DNA from: an uncultured Clostridia bacterium
GTDB lineage: Bacteria > Bacillota > Clostridia > UMGS1883
DNA: 6,395 nucleotides
Direction of reading: 5' to 3'
Assembly: GCA_947629615.1 (NCBI GenBank)
Contig: CANRER010000086.1
Location: 1-6,395, forward strand
The notes beneath the pieces were generated by a model. The model was given only the letters and a program-made list of their open reading frames with translations, ran no database searches and had not been told where the DNA came from. The stretch's first letter is position 1. Every line of letters starts with the position of its first letter. Position numbers and translations under genes: made by a program. This document shows positions 4,277-6,395 of this stretch, piece by piece.

Positions 4277-6395
4277 ATGAGCAAAAAATATGTTTATTTG
4301 TTTACCGAGGGTAACGCGAGCATGCGCGAGCTTCTCGGCGGCAAGGGCGCTAACCTTGCTGAAATGACCAACATCGGGCTTCCCGTGCCCATGGGCTTCA
4401 CCATTACCACCGAAGCCTGCACGCAGTACTACGAGGACGGCCGCAGGATCAACGACGAGATTCAGGCTCAGATCGTTGAGCACATCGCCAAAATGGAGGA
4501 AATCACCGGCAAGAAGTTCGGCGATAAGGACAACCCGCTTCTGGTATCCGTCCGCAGCGGCGCCCGCGCCTCCATGCCCGGCATGATGGACACCATCCTT
4601 AACCTCGGCCTCAACGAAACCGTCGTTGAGTCTATGGCCGAAAAGAGCGGCAACCGCCGTTGGGCCTACGACTGCTACAGAAGATTTATCCAGATGTATT
4701 CCGACGTCGTTATGGAGGTCGGCAAGAAGTATTTCGAGCAGCTCATCGACGAGATGAAGGCCAAGAAGGGCGTTACGCAGGACGTTGAGCTGAACGCCGA
4801 CGACCTTAAGCTCCTCGCCGAGCAGTTCAAGGCCGAATACAAGGACAAGATCGGCGCGGACTTCCCCTCCGACCCGAAGGAGCAGCTCATGGGCGCCATC
4901 AAGGCCGTTTTCCGTTCTTGGGACAACCCCCGCGCCAACGTATACCGCCGCGATAACGACATACCCTATTCTTGGGGCACGGCCGTCAACGTTCAGATGA
5001 TGGCCTTCGGCAACATGGGCGACGACTGCGGCACAGGCGTGGCCTTCACTCGCAACCCCGCCACAGGCGAAAAGAAGCTGATGGGCGAGTTCCTGACCAA
5101 CGCCCAAGGCGAGGACGTTGTTGCCGGCGTTCGCACCCCCATGCCCATCGACGAGATGGAGGGCAAGTTCCCCGAGGCCTTCGAGCAGTTCAAGAACGTT
5201 TGCAAGACCCTTGAGGACCACTACAGAGATATGCAGGATATGGAGTTCACCGTCGAGCACGGCAAGCTCTATATGCTCCAGACCAGAAACGGCAAGAGAA
5301 CCGCCACCGCCGCTCTCAAGATCGCCTGCGACCTTGTTGACGAGGGCATGATTTCCGAGGAAAAGGCTGTTTCCATGATAGACCCCAGAAACCTCGACTC
5401 CCTTCTGCACCCCCAGTTTGACGCCGACGCCATAAAGAAGGCCGCCCCCATAGCCAAGGCTTTGGCCGCCGCTCCCGGCGCCGCCTGCGGCCAGATCGTG
5501 TTCACCGCCGAGGACGCCAAGGCTTGGGCCGCGCAGGGCAAGAAGGTTGTTCTTGTCCGCCTTGAAACCTCTCCCGAGGACATCGAGGGCATGAAGGCCT
5601 CTCAGGGCATACTCACCGTTCGCGGCGGTATGACCAGCCACGCCGCCGTTGTTGCGCGCGGCATGGGTACCTGCTGCGTATCCGGCTGCTCCGAGATAAA
5701 CATGGACGAGGAAAACAAGACCTTTACCCTTGCCGGCAAGACCTACCACGAGGGCGACGTTATCTCCTTCGACGGCACCACCGGCAACATATACGACGGC
5801 GAGGTTCCCACGGTTGACGCCAAGATAGCCGGCGAGTTCGGCCGTATCATGGCTTGGGCCGACAAGTACAGAAGGCTCAAGGTTCGCACCAACGCCGACA
5901 CTCCCGCCGACGCCAAAAAGGCCCGCGAGCTTGGCGCCGAGGGCATCGGCCTTTGCCGCACCGAGCATATGTTCTTCGAGGGCGACAGGATAGACGCCTT
6001 CCGCGAGATGATTTGCTCCGACACCGTTGAGGAGCGCGAGGCCGCGCTTGCCAAGATACTTCCCGTTCAGCAGGGCGACTTCGAGAAGCTGTACGAGGCT
6101 CTCGAGGGCAACCCCGTAACCATTCGCTTCCTTGATCCTCCGCTGCACGAGTTCGTGCCCACCGAGGAGGCCGACATTGAGAAGCTGGCCAAGGCCAAGG
6201 GTAAAACCGTGGCCGATATCAAGGCCATAATCAACTCCCTGCATGAGTTCAACCCCATGATGGGTCACCGCGGCTGCCGTCTGGCCGTTACCTACCCCGA
6301 GATTGCCAGAATGCAGACCCGCGCCGTTATCCGCGCCGCTATCAACGTCAAGAAGGCTCACCCCGACTGGGATATGAAGCCCGAAATAATGATTC
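4277..6395 (+). CDS. ppdK: Pyruvate, phosphate dikinase (partial, C-terminus cut off)
   Basis: Cytoplasmic enzyme that interconverts pyruvate, ATP and phosphate with PEP, AMP and pyrophosphate; in anaerobes it serves PPi-linked glycolysis or gluconeogenesis. 706 residues are visible of about 875. The N-terminal ATP-grasp domain (about 1-340) opens with KYVYLFTEGNASMRELLGGKGANLAEM and holds SVRSGARASMPGMMDTILNLG (91-111). The swivelling phosphohistidine domain carries GGMTSHAAVVARGMG, with phospho-acceptor His455 and Thr453, the residue targeted by regulatory kinases where these exist. The PEP/pyruvate barrel begins with RTNADTPADAKKARELGAEGIGLCRTEHMFF, including Arg561, and Arg617 in TIRFLDPPLHEF. 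His455, Arg561 and Arg617 fall at exactly the C. symbiosum numbers, so no insertions or deletions separate them. The remaining barrel residues (Glu745, Asn768, Cys831 in that enzyme) lie beyond the edge. No PPDK regulatory protein gene is seen here. Confidence 0.97.
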   Translation, partial: MSKKYVYLFTEGNASMRELLGGKGANLAEMTNIGLPVPMGFTITTEACTQYYEDGRRINDEIQAQIVEHIAKMEEITGKKFGDKDNPLLVSVRSGARASMPGMMDTILNLGLNETVVESMAEKSGNRRWAYDCYRRFIQMYSDVVMEVGKKYFEQLIDEMKAKKGVTQDVELNADDLKLLAEQFKAEYKDKIGADFPSDPKEQLMGAIKAVFRSWDNPRANVYRRDNDIPYSWGTAVNVQMMAFGNMGDDCGTGVAFTRNPATGEKKLMGEFLTNAQGEDVVAGVRTPMPIDEMEGKFPEAFEQFKNVCKTLEDHYRDMQDMEFTVEHGKLYMLQTRNGKRTATAALKIACDLVDEGMISEEKAVSMIDPRNLDSLLHPQFDADAIKKAAPIAKALAAAPGAACGQIVFTAEDAKAWAAQGKKVVLVRLETSPEDIEGMKASQGILTVRGGMTSHAAVVARGMGTCCVSGCSEINMDEENKTFTLAGKTYHEGDVISFDGTTGNIYDGEVPTVDAKIAGEFGRIMAWADKYRRLKVRTNADTPADAKKARELGAEGIGLCRTEHMFFEGDRIDAFREMICSDTVEEREAALAKILPVQQGDFEKLYEALEGNPVTIRFLDPPLHEFVPTEEADIEKLAKAKGKTVADIKAIINSLHEFNPMMGHRGCRLAVTYPEIARMQTRAVIRAAINVKKAHPDWDMKPEIMI

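Noticed and set aside
4223..6361. 712-codon minus-strand open frame opposite ppdK
   Set aside because: It mirrors ppdK codon for codon, its translation is low-complexity Gly/Val/Leu/His-rich sequence without recognisable domains, and ppdK is unmistakable on the other strand.

Overview
The window looks like ordinary chromosome from an anaerobic Clostridia-type Firmicute with GC-rich coding DNA, possibly of the gut Oscillospiraceae/Ruminococcaceae kind. Three things point there: a pyruvate, phosphate dikinase whose active-site numbering matches the Clostridium symbiosum enzyme without shifts; strong AGGAG-type ribosome binding sites before the separately transcribed genes; and AT-rich intergenic regions with near-consensus sigma-A (sigma-70 type) promoters between GC-rich genes. 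The lineage is inferred from these features; no marker gene was compared.

Layout. Positions 1-634 (minus, cut at the window edge) hold a short-chain dehydrogenase that closely resembles gluconate 5-dehydrogenase. It is preceded by its own promoter, whose -35 box lies inside the last codons of the gene upstream. Positions 685-2547 (minus) form a tight three-gene block read as metA, then a YkgJ-like cysteine-cluster protein, then a DUF2752 membrane protein, with stop/start overlaps of 8 and 4 bases. MetA has Glu at position 111, the residue linked to acetyl-CoA use, so it is probably a homoserine O-acetyltransferase of methionine synthesis. Positions 2548-2673 are a compact divergent promoter region, with a 16-base perfect palindrome over the metA -10 box. 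Positions 2674-4176 (plus) encode a 500-residue protein that looks like a shortened, divergent relative of the GH106-type glycoside hydrolases, probably altered in a conserved acidic motif. Positions 4177-4276 hold a weak candidate terminator, a promoter and a strong ribosome binding site for ppdK, which runs from 4277 off the right edge with 706 of roughly 875 residues present.

How the genes fit together. PpdK is a central glycolytic/gluconeogenic enzyme, the dehydrogenase probably handles a sugar acid, and MetA opens the methionine branch. The two small genes after metA are not known methionine enzymes; their overlaps suggest co-translation, not a proven shared pathway. I see no mobile element, RNA gene, CRISPR array or defence system, and no convincing new system. 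The points most worth a second look are the divergent glycoside-hydrolase-like protein and the metA divergent promoter with its palindrome.
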